From: Pseudomonas sp.
GTDB lineage: Bacteria > Pseudomonadota > Gammaproteobacteria > Pseudomonadales > Pseudomonadaceae
NCBI RefSeq assembly: GCF_002796985.1
Contig: NZ_PEKX01000017.1
Coordinates: 44,929 to 108,928, forward strand
Length of the DNA stretch: 64,000 bases
Direction: 5' to 3'
Shown: positions 19,784-28,872 of the stretch, piece by piece
Position numbering within the stretch: position 1 is the first letter of the stretch
How the letters are laid out: each line of letters starts with the position of its first letter
Made by a program: the position numbers and the translations under genes
The notes under the pieces: model-generated
What the model saw: only the letters and a program-made list of their open reading frames with translations
Told to the model about the DNA's origin: nothing
Databases searched by the model: none

Positions 19784-20881
19784 ATGAATCGTCGGGTCAA
19801 CGTGATTGGCGTGGGCTTGCGCCCATTCTTCCTGCCGTCCGATCCTCGCGCCGCGGCGGTGCCGGCCAGTGAGGCGGTGCGCCTGGCGCTCGCCGACGGC
19901 GGGATCGACTACGCCCGTGTCGAGGCGGTCTATTGCGCCAGCGCCGACGGCCGGCCGTGTGCCGGGCAGGCTGCCTGCGCGCCGCTGGGGCTGACCGGCA
20001 TTCCCATCTTCAACATCGAGAACGGTGGGGCGAGCGGTGCCAGCGCCCTGCACCTGGCGCGCCAGGCCATCGCACTGGGCGTGGCGGACTGCGTGCTGGC
20101 GTTGGGCACAGAGGCGGGCGGTAGCGCCGGGCAGTCCGAGGTCGAGCGCGGCAATGCGCTGTTCGCCCGCGCGGCGAGCGAATACCTGGCGCGGCACGCC
20201 GTACGCCGCGAAAGCCTGGCGATGATCGCGGTGAAGGCCCGCGAGCATGCCGCGCAGAATCCGCTGGCACTGTTCCGCGAGCCCTTGCGCCTGGAAGAGG
20301 TCCTGGCGGAAGCGCCGCTGTTCGAGGTTCTCGGTGCGTCGCAATGCTGCCGTCCGGCGATGGGCGCCGCGGCCGTCGTGCTGTGCTCCGATGCCTTCGC
20401 GCGCAAGCACGGCCTGGCGTCTGCGGTGCAGATTCTCGCCCAGGCGCAGTGCAGCGGCCTGGCCGGCGAAAGCGCGCTGTGGGCCACCGGCTATGACGCC
20501 AGCGTCGCCGCTGCCCGCCAGGTCTACGAAGAGGCCGGCATAGGCCCGGAGGAAGTGGACCTGTGCGAACTGCACGATGCCACCAGCATCGGCGAGATAC
20601 TGCTCTATGAGGCGCTGGGATTCTGCCGCGAAGGCGACGCCGAAAAGCTCATCGAGGACGGCGACAATACCTATGGCGGCAATCGCGTGGTGAACCCATC
20701 CGGCGGCCTGCTGGGCCGGGGGCATGCACTGGGAGCCAGCGGGCTGGCACAATGCGCCGAACTGGTATGGCAACTGCGCGGCGTCGCCGGGGACCGTCAG
20801 GTGCCGCAGGCGCGGCATGCCCTGCAACACAGCCAGAGCCTGGACGGCGCCGCTGTCGTCGCGCTGTATCGCCGGGACTGA
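19784..20881 (+). CDS. SCPx-type thiolase homologue lacking the catalytic Cys
   Basis: 365 residues from the ATG at 19784 (CAGGAGAGG upstream). Fold and length match the SCP-x/lipid-transfer thiolase family, with NPSGGLLGRGHALGASGLAQ near the end. At the nucleophile position it reads NIENGGASG, with Gly82 where both paralogues in this window (22802, 43065) have Cys82. The HDCF-x-x-NEL motif is changed to HDATSIGEI. It can therefore not be an ordinary thiolase. Family members without Cys include the retro-aldolase Ltp2 of steroid side-chain breakdown, but that enzyme needs a DUF35 partner, and none is seen here. A non-catalytic or lyase role is possible. Confidence 0.85.
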   Translation: MNRRVNVIGVGLRPFFLPSDPRAAAVPASEAVRLALADGGIDYARVEAVYCASADGRPCAGQAACAPLGLTGIPIFNIENGGASGASALHLARQAIALGVADCVLALGTEAGGSAGQSEVERGNALFARAASEYLARHAVRRESLAMIAVKAREHAAQNPLALFREPLRLEEVLAEAPLFEVLGASQCCRPAMGAAAVVLCSDAFARKHGLASAVQILAQAQCSGLAGESALWATGYDASVAAARQVYEEAGIGPEEVDLCELHDATSIGEILLYEALGFCREGDAEKLIEDGDNTYGGNRVVNPSGGLLGRGHALGASGLAQCAELVWQLRGVAGDRQVPQARHALQHSQSLDGAAVVALYRRD

Positions 20882-20938
20882 GTCGAGTAGAACAACCATC
20901 CGTGGGCGCGATGGCGCCCGCATGTCGTAGGACTCGCA

Positions 20939-22636
20939 ATGAACGACCAACAACAAGAACCGACATTGCTGCAGCGCTTCCTCCATTGGGAAAGTCGCAT
21001 GCCCGACAGCCTCTACCTGACCCAGCCGTACGGGCAGGGGCAGGTCGACACCTATAGCTGGCGTGAGGTGGGGGATCAGGCCCGGCGCATGGCCAGCTAC
21101 CTGCTCTCGCTGGACCTGCCGGCGCAGTCGAACATCGGCATCCTGGGCAGGAACAGCGCGCACTGGATCATGGCCGACCTGGCCATCTGGATGGCCGGGC
21201 ACGTCAGCGTACCGCTGTATGCCTCGGCCAGTCGCGACACCGTGGCCTATGTGCTGGAGCACGCCCAGGTGCGCCTGCTGTTCCTCGATCATCTGGACGG
21301 CGGCAACGCCGGCTGGGAGAAAGTGCAAGGCGCCGTGCCGCGCGGCCTATCGGTAGTCGAACTGCCGTTGTCAGCCGTGGCGGCCGGGCAGCACTGGCAA
21401 GCGCTGATCGACGCCTGGGCGCCGTTGCAGGCGGTGGCGCAGCCACGCCGGGCGGACCTCGCCACCCTCATCTACACCTCTGGCAGCACCGGGCAGCCCA
21501 AGGGCGTAATGCACAGCTTCGACAGCATGTGCCGGGGCTGCGAAGCCTCCACGGTCATGTACGCCGGCGGTCGCGGCGCCAGCTCCAGCGACCGCCTGCT
21601 GTCCTACCTGCCGCTGGCGCACACCGCCGAACGCGCGGTGGTCGAGACGCTGTCGCTCTATCACGGCTGCCAGGTGTTCTTCAATGAAAGCCTGGAGACC
21701 TTCGCCGCGGACCTGCGCCGTGCGCGGCCGACCATCTTCCTGTCGATGCCGCGCTTGTGGGGCAAGTTCTACCACGGCATCTGCGAGCGCATACCGCTCG
21801 CCGCGCAGCAGGCGGCGCTGGCCGATCCGCAGCAGGCCGCGGCGATGCGCCAGCAGATACTCGGCGCCCTTGGCCTGGACCAGGTGCACACCGCGCTGTC
21901 CGGCTCGGCGCCGCTGCCGGTCGCGGTGCTGGAGTGGTACCGCCAGCTGGGGCTCGAGTTGCTGGAGGGCTATGGCATGTCGGAGAACTTCGGCTGCTCG
22001 CATTTCAGCGTGCCGGGGCAAGTGCGCGTCGGCTATGTCGGTGCCACCATTCCCGGCGTCGAATGCCGTATCGCCGGGGATGGCGAAGTTCTGGTGAAGA
22101 GTCCGGGGCAGATGCTGGGCTATTACCGGCAACCGGATCTGACCCGCGACTGCTACGGCGAGGACGGTTTCTTCCACACCGGCGACCGGGGCGAAGTGGA
22201 TGAGCAGGGGCGGCTGCGCATCACCGGGCGGGTCAAGGAGCTGTTCAAAACGGCCAAGGGCAAGTATGTGGCGCCGGTGCCGATCGAGGCCCGCCTGGGC
22301 AACAATGGCCACGTCGAGGGGGCCTGCGTCGCCGGGTCGGGGCTGGCACAGCCGATAGCCTTGCTCAACGTGTCCTTGGAAACGCGCCAGTCGCTGGCAG
22401 ATCCGCAACAGCGCGCGGCCCTGGAGGACGAGCTGGAGACCTTCCTGGGCGAGCTCAACGGGCAGCTCGAAGCCCATGAGCGGCTCGATTGCCTGGTGGT
22501 GGTCAGTGAGCCCTGGACCATCGAGAACGGTCTGCTCACGCCCACCCTGAAGATACGCCGCAACCTGATCGAGGAGCGCTACCAGGGGCGCTTCGACCCG
22601 TGGTGCGCAAGCCGTCGCAAGGTGATCTTCGAGTAG
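20939..22636 (+). CDS. AMP-forming acyl-CoA synthetase
   Basis: 565 residues. The ANL-family phosphate loop YTSGSTGQPKGVMHS lies near residue 180, followed by GYGMSENFG, the A8 hinge region DGFFHTGDRGEVDEQGRLR and ITGRVKELFKTAKGKYVAP with the conserved Lys. Similarity in style is to long or very long chain ligases. It activates a carboxylic acid with ATP and CoA in the cytoplasm and would supply CoA esters to the surrounding beta-oxidation enzymes. It is the fifth gene of the run starting at 15496 and 57 bases after the thiolase homologue. Confidence 0.93.
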   Translation: MNDQQQEPTLLQRFLHWESRMPDSLYLTQPYGQGQVDTYSWREVGDQARRMASYLLSLDLPAQSNIGILGRNSAHWIMADLAIWMAGHVSVPLYASASRDTVAYVLEHAQVRLLFLDHLDGGNAGWEKVQGAVPRGLSVVELPLSAVAAGQHWQALIDAWAPLQAVAQPRRADLATLIYTSGSTGQPKGVMHSFDSMCRGCEASTVMYAGGRGASSSDRLLSYLPLAHTAERAVVETLSLYHGCQVFFNESLETFAADLRRARPTIFLSMPRLWGKFYHGICERIPLAAQQAALADPQQAAAMRQQILGALGLDQVHTALSGSAPLPVAVLEWYRQLGLELLEGYGMSENFGCSHFSVPGQVRVGYVGATIPGVECRIAGDGEVLVKSPGQMLGYYRQPDLTRDCYGEDGFFHTGDRGEVDEQGRLRITGRVKELFKTAKGKYVAPVPIEARLGNNGHVEGACVAGSGLAQPIALLNVSLETRQSLADPQQRAALEDELETFLGELNGQLEAHERLDCLVVVSEPWTIENGLLTPTLKIRRNLIEERYQGRFDPWCASRRKVIFE

Positions 22637-22700
22637 TCCCACCCACCGCTCTACGCCGCCCCCTCCGTGGGCGGCGGTCCCCTCCAGAACCTGTCTGCCG

Positions 22701-22718
22701 CCCCCCCCACGCGAGGGG
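22701..22718 (+). promoter_or_regulatory. C-tract/G-tract operator, site c
   Basis: CCCCCCCC-ACGC-GAGGGG. A -10-like TACCAT starts 44 bases from the first C (22744), preceded by CGGTGTT as in site b. It lies 101 bases before the SCPx thiolase start and implies a second promoter for the last three genes of this run. Confidence 0.55.
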
Positions 22719-22801
22719 ATTCAGCACCCTCGGTGTTCCTCCCTACCATGCCGGTACAAGAGCCTGCTCCGCACCCTGGAGCCTCAACGGGAGAAGAAGC
22801 A

Positions 22802-23980
22802 ATGACGCGCAAAGTGGTGGTCGCCGGGGTCGGCATGATCCCTTTCACCAAACCGGGCGCCAGCCTGAGTTACGACCTGATGGGCGCGCAGGCGGCGCGC
22901 CAGGCGCTGCAGGACGCCGGAGTCCAGTACCCAGCCATCCAGCAGGCCTACGTTGGTTACATCTACGGTGATTCCTGCTGCGGCCAGCGGGCGCTCTATC
23001 CGGTCGGGTTGAGCGGCATCCCGCTGATCAACGTCAACAACAACTGCTCCAGTGGCTCCACCGCGCTGTTCCTGGCCCGCCAGGCGATCCAGAGCGGCGC
23101 CATCGACATCGCCCTGGTGCTGGGTTTCGAGCAGATGACGCCGGGCGCACTGGCCAGCCAGTACAACGACCGGCCCAACGCTGCCGATCCCTTCATCGAG
23201 CGTTGCGATGCCCTGGTCGGCGTCGCCGAGCTGCCCACCGCGCTGCGTATCTTCGGCGGCGCCGGTCTGGCCCACATGCAACGCTTCGGCACCCCCCTCG
23301 AAAGTTTCGCGAAGATCCGCGCCAAGGCCAGCCAGCACGCCGCGCGCAACCCCCTGGCGGTATTCCGCAAGGAAGTCAGCGCGGATGACGTACTCAATGA
23401 CCAACTGCTCTGGCCGGGTGTGATGACTCGCCTGATGGCTTGCCCGCCGACCTGCGGCGCCGCTGCCGCGGTGCTCTGCAGCGAAGACTACGCTCGTCGC
23501 CACGGCCTGGACGCGCGGGTCTGGATCGCCGCCCAGGCGATGGCCACCGATGATTCGCGCAGCTTCGAGGAAGACCTGCGCTACGCCGCCGGCTATGGCA
23601 TGGCCCTGGACGCTTCGCGCCAGGTCTACGAGGCCGCCGGGATCGGCGCCGAGGATGTCGACGTGGTGGAGCTGCACGACTGCTTCGCGCATAACGAGCT
23701 GATCACCTACGAAGGCCTGGGCCTCTGTCCCGAAGGCGGCGCCGCGCAGTTCATCGACGACGGCGACAACACCTATGGCGGCCGCTACGTGGTCAACCCG
23801 TCCGGCGGCCTGCTGTCCAAGGGTCACCCGATCGGCGCGACCGGCCTGGCGCAGTGCTACGAGCTGACCCAGCAGTTGCGCGGCACTGCCGAGCAGCGCC
23901 AGCTCGAGGGCGCGCGCGTGGCCCTGCAGCACAACGTTGGCATTGGCGGCGCCTGCGTCGTCACCCTGTACCGCAACTGA
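22802..23980 (+). CDS. SCPx-type thiolase
   Basis: 392 residues from the ATG at 22802, behind GGGAGAAGAAG. Cys82 in NVNNNCSSGSTAL is the nucleophile, HDCFAHNEL and GHPIGATGLAQCYEL carry the catalytic His residues, and the chain ends GGACVVTLYRN. This is the lipid-transfer/SCP-x thiolase class, which cleaves 3-oxoacyl-CoA, often with branched or bulky acyl groups. It has its own operator (site c) and is followed 10 bases later by an acyl-CoA dehydrogenase. The thiolase at 43065 is a close relative. Confidence 0.94.
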   Translation: MTRKVVVAGVGMIPFTKPGASLSYDLMGAQAARQALQDAGVQYPAIQQAYVGYIYGDSCCGQRALYPVGLSGIPLINVNNNCSSGSTALFLARQAIQSGAIDIALVLGFEQMTPGALASQYNDRPNAADPFIERCDALVGVAELPTALRIFGGAGLAHMQRFGTPLESFAKIRAKASQHAARNPLAVFRKEVSADDVLNDQLLWPGVMTRLMACPPTCGAAAAVLCSEDYARRHGLDARVWIAAQAMATDDSRSFEEDLRYAAGYGMALDASRQVYEAAGIGAEDVDVVELHDCFAHNELITYEGLGLCPEGGAAQFIDDGDNTYGGRYVVNPSGGLLSKGHPIGATGLAQCYELTQQLRGTAEQRQLEGARVALQHNVGIGGACVVTLYRN

Positions 23981-23990
23981 GGAGGCCGCC

Positions 23991-25199
23991 ATGGATTTCC
24001 AACCCGACGCCGGCCTCGACATCTTTCGCCAGGAAGTCCGCGACTTCCTGCGCGACAACCTGCCGGCGGACCTGGCCGGCAAGCCCAGCTGCAGCATCCG
24101 TTCGGCCTTGCCGGACCTGGTGCGCTGGCAGCGCATTCTCGACGCCCGGGGCTGGGGCGCCCCCTACTGGCCGAAGGAGCACGGCGGTACCGGCTGGAGC
24201 GTGCTGCAGCGACTGGCATTCGACGAGGAGTGCGTGGCCGCCGGCGCGCCGACCCTCGACGGCTTCGCCCACAAGCTGCTCGGCCCGGTGATCAACCATT
24301 TCGCCTCCGATGGGCAAAAGGCCGAGCACCTGCCGGGCATCTTCCAGGCCACCCGGCTCTGGTGCCAGGGCTTCTCCGAGCCGGGTTCGGGTTCGGACCT
24401 GGCCTCGCTGCGCACCCGTGCCGAACTCGATGGTGACCACTACGTAGTCAATGGCCAGAAGATCTGGACCAGCTATGCCCATCAGGCCGACTGGATCTTC
24501 CTGCTGGTGCGCACTGACGCCAGCGCACGCAAGCAGGCCGGTATCAGCTTCCTGCTGGTGGACATGAAGACGCCCGGCATCACCGTGCGGCCGATCCACA
24601 GCATCGATGGCTGCCACCACCTCAACGAGACCTTCTTCGACAACGTCAGGGTACCGGTGCACAACCGCATCGGCGCCGAGGGCGATGGCTGGAAGATCAC
24701 CAAATTCCTGCTCAACAACGAGCACGCCACCGCCGCCGATCTGCCGATCCTGCGGCGCTACCAGCAGCAGTTGCGCGCACTGCTCCGTGAGCTGCCGGCC
24801 GGCGCCGAGCGCCTGCTCGAACAGCCGGGCATCGTCCTGCAACTGGTGCGCTTCGAGGCGGAGCTCGACGCCGTCGCCATGCTGGTCAAGCGTGTCGCGG
24901 CGATGGAGCAGGCCGGCGACCACGGCCCGGCGGCCCATGCCCTGGGCTCGGTGCTCAAGGTGAGTGGCACCGAACTGCAGCAGCGCGTCACCGAGTTCAT
25001 GGTGGAGGTCCTGGGTGATTACGGTGCCATCGCCTATCCGACGCCGGAGGCGATGGACACCACGGCCGAGCGACTGCCGCGCGAGGAGCTGGCCCGTGGC
25101 ATTGCCATGGAAATGCTGTTCCGGCGCGCCTCGACCCTCTACGGCGGCACCAGCGAAGTGCAGCGCGGCATCATTGCCAAGCTGCTTTTCCAACTCTGA
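23991..25199 (+). CDS. Acyl-CoA dehydrogenase, likely large subunit of a pair
   Basis: 402 residues from the ATG at 23991, with GGAGG directly upstream. Flavin-contact motifs are present (GFSEPGSGSDLASLRTRA, NGQKIWTSYAHQADWIFLLVRTD) and the C-terminus is YGGTSEVQRGIIAKLLF. Adjacent, co-transcribed unequal acyl-CoA dehydrogenases like this and the next gene often form alpha2beta2 heterotetramers, as in mycobacterial steroid side-chain degradation. That makes a bulky side-chain substrate plausible. Pairing is inferred from gene order and the diverged second subunit. Confidence 0.92.
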   Translation: MDFQPDAGLDIFRQEVRDFLRDNLPADLAGKPSCSIRSALPDLVRWQRILDARGWGAPYWPKEHGGTGWSVLQRLAFDEECVAAGAPTLDGFAHKLLGPVINHFASDGQKAEHLPGIFQATRLWCQGFSEPGSGSDLASLRTRAELDGDHYVVNGQKIWTSYAHQADWIFLLVRTDASARKQAGISFLLVDMKTPGITVRPIHSIDGCHHLNETFFDNVRVPVHNRIGAEGDGWKITKFLLNNEHATAADLPILRRYQQQLRALLRELPAGAERLLEQPGIVLQLVRFEAELDAVAMLVKRVAAMEQAGDHGPAAHALGSVLKVSGTELQQRVTEFMVEVLGDYGAIAYPTPEAMDTTAERLPREELARGIAMEMLFRRASTLYGGTSEVQRGIIAKLLFQL

Positions 25200-25214
25200 A
25201 CGAGCCTTGCGACC

Positions 25215-26354
25215 ATGAATTTCACTCTTTCTTCCGAGCAGCAGATGCTGCAGGACAGCGTGCGGCGCTTCGTCGACCGGGAGTACGGCTTCGAGACGCG
25301 CAGCGCGCTGCTCCGCGCCGGCGTCGATGACGGCCACTACTGGGATACCTTCGCCGAGCAGGGCTGGCTCTGTGCCGCGCTGCCCGAACTGCACGGTGGC
25401 CTGGGCGGCTCCGGCATCGATAACCTGCTGATCGCCCAGGAACTGGGTCGCGGCCTGGTCCTGCAGCCTTTCAGCGGCTGCGCCGTGCTGGCGGCCCAGA
25501 CGTTCATCGCCGCCGCGACTTCCTTGCAGCAGGCCGACTGGCTGCCGGGCCTGGCGGACGGTTCGCAGCGTCTGGCCCTGGCCTATGCCGAGGAGCAGAC
25601 CCGCGGCCTGCCCGAGGGCCAGTTGGCACGCGCCGAACCGGTGGCAGGCGGTTATCGCCTGAGCGGCCGCAAGACGCTGGTGCTGGGTGGCCCGCAGGCG
25701 AGCGCGTTCATCGTCTCCGCGCAGACCCGCGAGGGTTGTTCGCTGTTCCTGGTGGCGGCCGACAGCCCGGGCCTGCAGCTCCGCACCTTGCCGTTGCACG
25801 ACGGCAGCCAGGCCGCCGAGCTGACGCTAGAGCGGGTAGCCGTCGACGACACGGCCTTGCTGGGCCAGCCCGGCGCCGGACTGGATGCCTTGCGCCAGGG
25901 CCTGGCCCATGGCATCGCCAGCCTTTGCGCGGAGCTGGTAGGGGGCATGGAGCGTGCCATCGAGATCACTGCCGACTACCTCAAGGTGCGCCAGCAGTTC
26001 GGCGTGCCCATCGGCAGCTTCCAGGTGCTGCAACACCGCATGGCGGACATGGCGGCGCAACTGGAGCTGGCACGTTCGTCGCTGTTCGTGCTGCTCGATG
26101 CGCTGGAGAATCCGGCAGACCATGACCTGCGACTGCGCGCCTCGCAGGCCAAGGCACTGGTCGGACGGGCCGCCAGGTTCGTCTGCGGCCAGGCCATCCA
26201 GTTGCATGGCGGTATTGGCACCACCGAAGAGTGCAGCGTCGGCCATTACTTCAAGCGTGCGGTAGTGGCCGACCTGCTGCTGGGCAGCGCCGAGCGCCAC
26301 GAAGCCTGGTGCGCCGAGCACCTGCGCGCAAACCTGGTAGCCCTGGCGCGCTGA
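25215..26354 (+). CDS. Acyl-CoA dehydrogenase, likely small diverged subunit
   Basis: 379 residues, beginning 15 bases after its partner. The fold is recognisable (MNFTLSSEQQMLQDSVRRFV; VGGMERAIEITADYLKVRQQFG; QLHGGIGTTEECSVGHYFKRA). The central flavin-loop region, where most members have a TEP-GSD motif, here reads AYAEEQTRGLPEG, so the usual contact residues are missing. This is what is seen in the non-catalytic partner of heteromeric acyl-CoA dehydrogenases. It is the last gene of the long plus-strand run and converges on the LysR gene. Confidence 0.9.
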   Translation: MNFTLSSEQQMLQDSVRRFVDREYGFETRSALLRAGVDDGHYWDTFAEQGWLCAALPELHGGLGGSGIDNLLIAQELGRGLVLQPFSGCAVLAAQTFIAAATSLQQADWLPGLADGSQRLALAYAEEQTRGLPEGQLARAEPVAGGYRLSGRKTLVLGGPQASAFIVSAQTREGCSLFLVAADSPGLQLRTLPLHDGSQAAELTLERVAVDDTALLGQPGAGLDALRQGLAHGIASLCAELVGGMERAIEITADYLKVRQQFGVPIGSFQVLQHRMADMAAQLELARSSLFVLLDALENPADHDLRLRASQAKALVGRAARFVCGQAIQLHGGIGTTEECSVGHYFKRAVVADLLLGSAERHEAWCAEHLRANLVALAR

Positions 26355-26370
26355 GACACCGCACCTGCCT

Positions 26371-26388
26371 TCGCCACTCCCGTGGCGA
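26371..26388. terminator. Hairpin between convergent genes
   Basis: TCGCCAC-TCCC-GTGGCGA stem in the 44-base gap between the acyl-CoA dehydrogenase and LysR stop codons. It could serve both strands. No T-run. Confidence 0.5.
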
Positions 26389-26398
26389 GGGTAGGGCG

Positions 26399-27337
26399 TT
26401 ATTCTGCCGGGTCGAGGGAGGGCGCCGTGTTCTCCATCGCCACGCGGTTGCACTCGATCAAGGTGTCGATGGCTTTCTGCGCGATCGGCGTCAGGGTCCG
26501 GTGCGCCAGGTGAACGATAGCGAACTGGGTGGAGAAGCCCACCGAGTCCTCGAAGACGATCTGCTGCAGGCGGCCATCGTGCAATTGCTCGCGCACTGAG
26601 CTCAGCGGCGCACAAAGGATCACATCGGCGCGTTGCGCGAGGCTGCGCAGCACTTCGAAACTGTTGCACTGCACGCTGAAGTTCACGCTATCCGCCGCCC
26701 CGTAGCGCATGACCTTGCGCAGGGCTTCACGCGCATCGTCGGGGATCGGCACGCAGGCCACCGCCAGGTCGCGCAGCAAGGCGACCTTCAAACGGCGCTC
26801 GCGGAAGATCGGGTGCGCAGGGCGGGCGAACCAGCCACAGGGCATCGCCGGCAACAGCAGGGTATCGAGTTCCGCCGATTCCGGCATGGCCTGGCGCGTC
26901 GAGACCACGAAGTCCAGTGACTCGTTGCGCAGGCGTTGCAGCAGGGTGCGCCAATCCTCCACGGCCGCCTGGATGCGCAACCCCGGATGCGCCTGGCTCA
27001 ATTGCGCCAGGGCGTCGCCGAGCAGCGTCGCAGCGGGGAAAGGGCCGATGCCGAAGTGCAGGTCGCCCAACTCGTAGTTATTGAACAGGCGCACGTCGCG
27101 CTCCAGTCCGCGCAGTTCGAACAGCGCCTTGCGCGCGCGCTCCAGCACCAACCGACCTCCCGGCGTCAGCGTGATACCGCGCGGTTGCCGGTCGCACAGC
27201 GGTATGCCCAGGGTCTCTTCCAGGCTCTGGATGCTGCGGGTCAGCGCGGACTGGGTGAGATGCACGCGGGCTGCCGCCTTGACGAAGGAGCCTTCATCGG
27301 CGAGTGCCACCAGGTGTTCGAGCTGACGCAGGTTCAT
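26399..27337 (-). CDS. LysR-family transcriptional regulator
   Basis: 312 residues from the ATG at 27337 (MNLRQLEHLVALADEGSF). The N-terminal ~60 residues are the LysR winged helix (AARVHLTQSALTRSIQSLEETLG) and the rest is the periplasmic-binding-like effector domain. An ATG at 27364 would add nine residues but has no ribosome site. It is divergent from the aldehyde dehydrogenase/GMC/alkyl sulfatase operon with a 119-base shared region, the classical layout for a LysR activator of its neighbour. The effector is probably a sulfate ester, alcohol or acid of that pathway. Confidence 0.93.
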   Translation of the reverse strand: MNLRQLEHLVALADEGSFVKAAARVHLTQSALTRSIQSLEETLGIPLCDRQPRGITLTPGGRLVLERARKALFELRGLERDVRLFNNYELGDLHFGIGPFPAATLLGDALAQLSQAHPGLRIQAAVEDWRTLLQRLRNESLDFVVSTRQAMPESAELDTLLLPAMPCGWFARPAHPIFRERRLKVALLRDLAVACVPIPDDAREALRKVMRYGAADSVNFSVQCNSFEVLRSLAQRADVILCAPLSSVREQLHDGRLQQIVFEDSVGFSTQFAIVHLAHRTLTPIAQKAIDTLIECNRVAMENTAPSLDPAE

Positions 27338-27365
27338 GGTATGAGTCCAGTGCAAGAAAGGCATT

Positions 27366-27396
27366 CAACATATGCAATAGAAGTATATCAACTTCT
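27366..27396. promoter_or_regulatory. AT-rich LysR control region
   Basis: A short AT-rich block with CATATGCAATAGAAGTATAT, holding an ATAT/ATAT symmetry, lies in the divergent region between the LysR and aldehyde dehydrogenase genes. It contrasts with the GC-rich surroundings and is a likely LysR binding and promoter site. Confidence 0.4.
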
Positions 27397-27456
27397 GCCT
27401 TAGCCTGCTGGCAGCGCCCTGGAGGCGACCTACAAGAACAAGATGAGACGTTGCCC

Positions 27457-28797
27457 ATGAACTCCCTTGACCTATACGACGTGAGCGGTATCCGCGCCAT
27501 CCTCGATCGGCAACGCGCGGCCTTCCTCGCCGACCCCGCGCCCACCGCCGAACAGCGCATCGAGCGCCTGGAGCGCGCTGCGCAATTGCTGCTGGTGCAT
27601 GCAGGCGAGCTGACCGAGGCACTCAACCGTGACTTCGGCGTGCGCAGTCCCACCTTCACCCACGGTGTGGAGATCCAGTACCCACTGGCCAATATCCGCC
27701 AGACCCAGGCCGACCTCGAACGCTGGATGCGCAGCGAGTCGCGGCCCAGCCCGCAGGGCAGCGCCTGGGTGCAGTACCAGCCGCTGGGCGTGGTCGGCGT
27801 GGTGACACCGTGGAACGGGCCGGTGAACATGTTGTTCAACGGCCTTGCCGGTGCCCTGGCCGCCGGTAACAGGGTGATGCTCAAGCCCTCGGAACTCACC
27901 CCCTGCACCAGTGGTTTGCTGGCGCGCCTGCTGCGCTCGGCCTATGCAGAGGATGAGGTGGCGGTGATCACTGGCGGTGCCGAGGTCGCCCGCGCATTCT
28001 GCGCCCAGCCCTTCGATCACCTGCTGTTCACCGGCGCCGGCAGCATTGGCCGCGAGGTCATGCGCGCGGCGGCGGACAATCTGGTGCCAGTGACCCTGGA
28101 GCTGGGCGGGAAATCACCAGTGATCCTTTCGCGCTCGGCCGATCTCGCCAGCGCCGCGGCCATGGTCGCGGTAGCCAAGATGATCAACTCCGGGCAGATC
28201 TGCGTGGCGCCCGACTACCTGTTCGTTCCGGAGGAATCGCTGCAGGCGTTCGTCGCCACGGCTCGGGCGGCCATCGCCGCGCGCTTCCCCAGCCTGCGCG
28301 ACAACCCCGAGGTGACCTCGATCATTAACCAGCGCCATTTCCAGCGTCTGCATGGCTACATCGACCAAGCGCGCGCCGCTGGCGTCGAGGTGATCGAGCT
28401 GAATCCTGCGCAGGAAGACTTCGCCGGACAACCCTTCTACAAGATGTGCCCGACCCTGCTGATCGATCCGCCGGATGAGCTGGGGGTGATGCAGGAGGAA
28501 ATCTTCGGCCCGCTGCTGCCGGTGAAGACCTACCGCGAGATGGATGAGGTACTGGCCTACATCAACGCTCGGCCGCGTCCACTGGCGCTGTACTACTTCG
28601 GTCAGGACGCCGGCGAAGAGCAGCAGGTGCTCAGCCGTACCTGTTCCGGCGGGGTGACGGTGAACGGCATTGCCCAGCACGCCAGCCTGGAGAGCCTGCC
28701 CTTCGGTGGGGTTGGCGCCAGCGGGATGGGGGCCTACCACGGCATCGACGGTTTCCGCCGCTTCAGCCACGCCAAGGCTGTGTTCCGCTCCGCCTGA
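27457..28797 (+). CDS. NAD(P)-dependent aldehyde dehydrogenase
   Basis: 446 residues from the ATG at 27457. It is of the shorter, class 3/coniferyl-aldehyde type: TPWNGPVNMLFNGLAGALAAGN binding region, LELGGKSP and catalytic Cys249 in GQICVAPDY. It oxidises an aldehyde to the carboxylic acid. It is the first gene of an operon with a GMC dehydrogenase and an alkyl sulfatase, so its natural aldehyde is probably derived from the alcohol those two produce, for example a fatty aldehyde. Confidence 0.94.
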   Translation: MNSLDLYDVSGIRAILDRQRAAFLADPAPTAEQRIERLERAAQLLLVHAGELTEALNRDFGVRSPTFTHGVEIQYPLANIRQTQADLERWMRSESRPSPQGSAWVQYQPLGVVGVVTPWNGPVNMLFNGLAGALAAGNRVMLKPSELTPCTSGLLARLLRSAYAEDEVAVITGGAEVARAFCAQPFDHLLFTGAGSIGREVMRAAADNLVPVTLELGGKSPVILSRSADLASAAAMVAVAKMINSGQICVAPDYLFVPEESLQAFVATARAAIAARFPSLRDNPEVTSIINQRHFQRLHGYIDQARAAGVEVIELNPAQEDFAGQPFYKMCPTLLIDPPDELGVMQEEIFGPLLPVKTYREMDEVLAYINARPRPLALYYFGQDAGEEQQVLSRTCSGGVTVNGIAQHASLESLPFGGVGASGMGAYHGIDGFRRFSHAKAVFRSA

Positions 28798-28872
28798 GTC
28801 GGCGAAGCCTGCCTCCAATCCCTGCAGGCGTTCGCGCCTGCGCTCCCTTGAGCTGCATTTGTGGATCACAGC

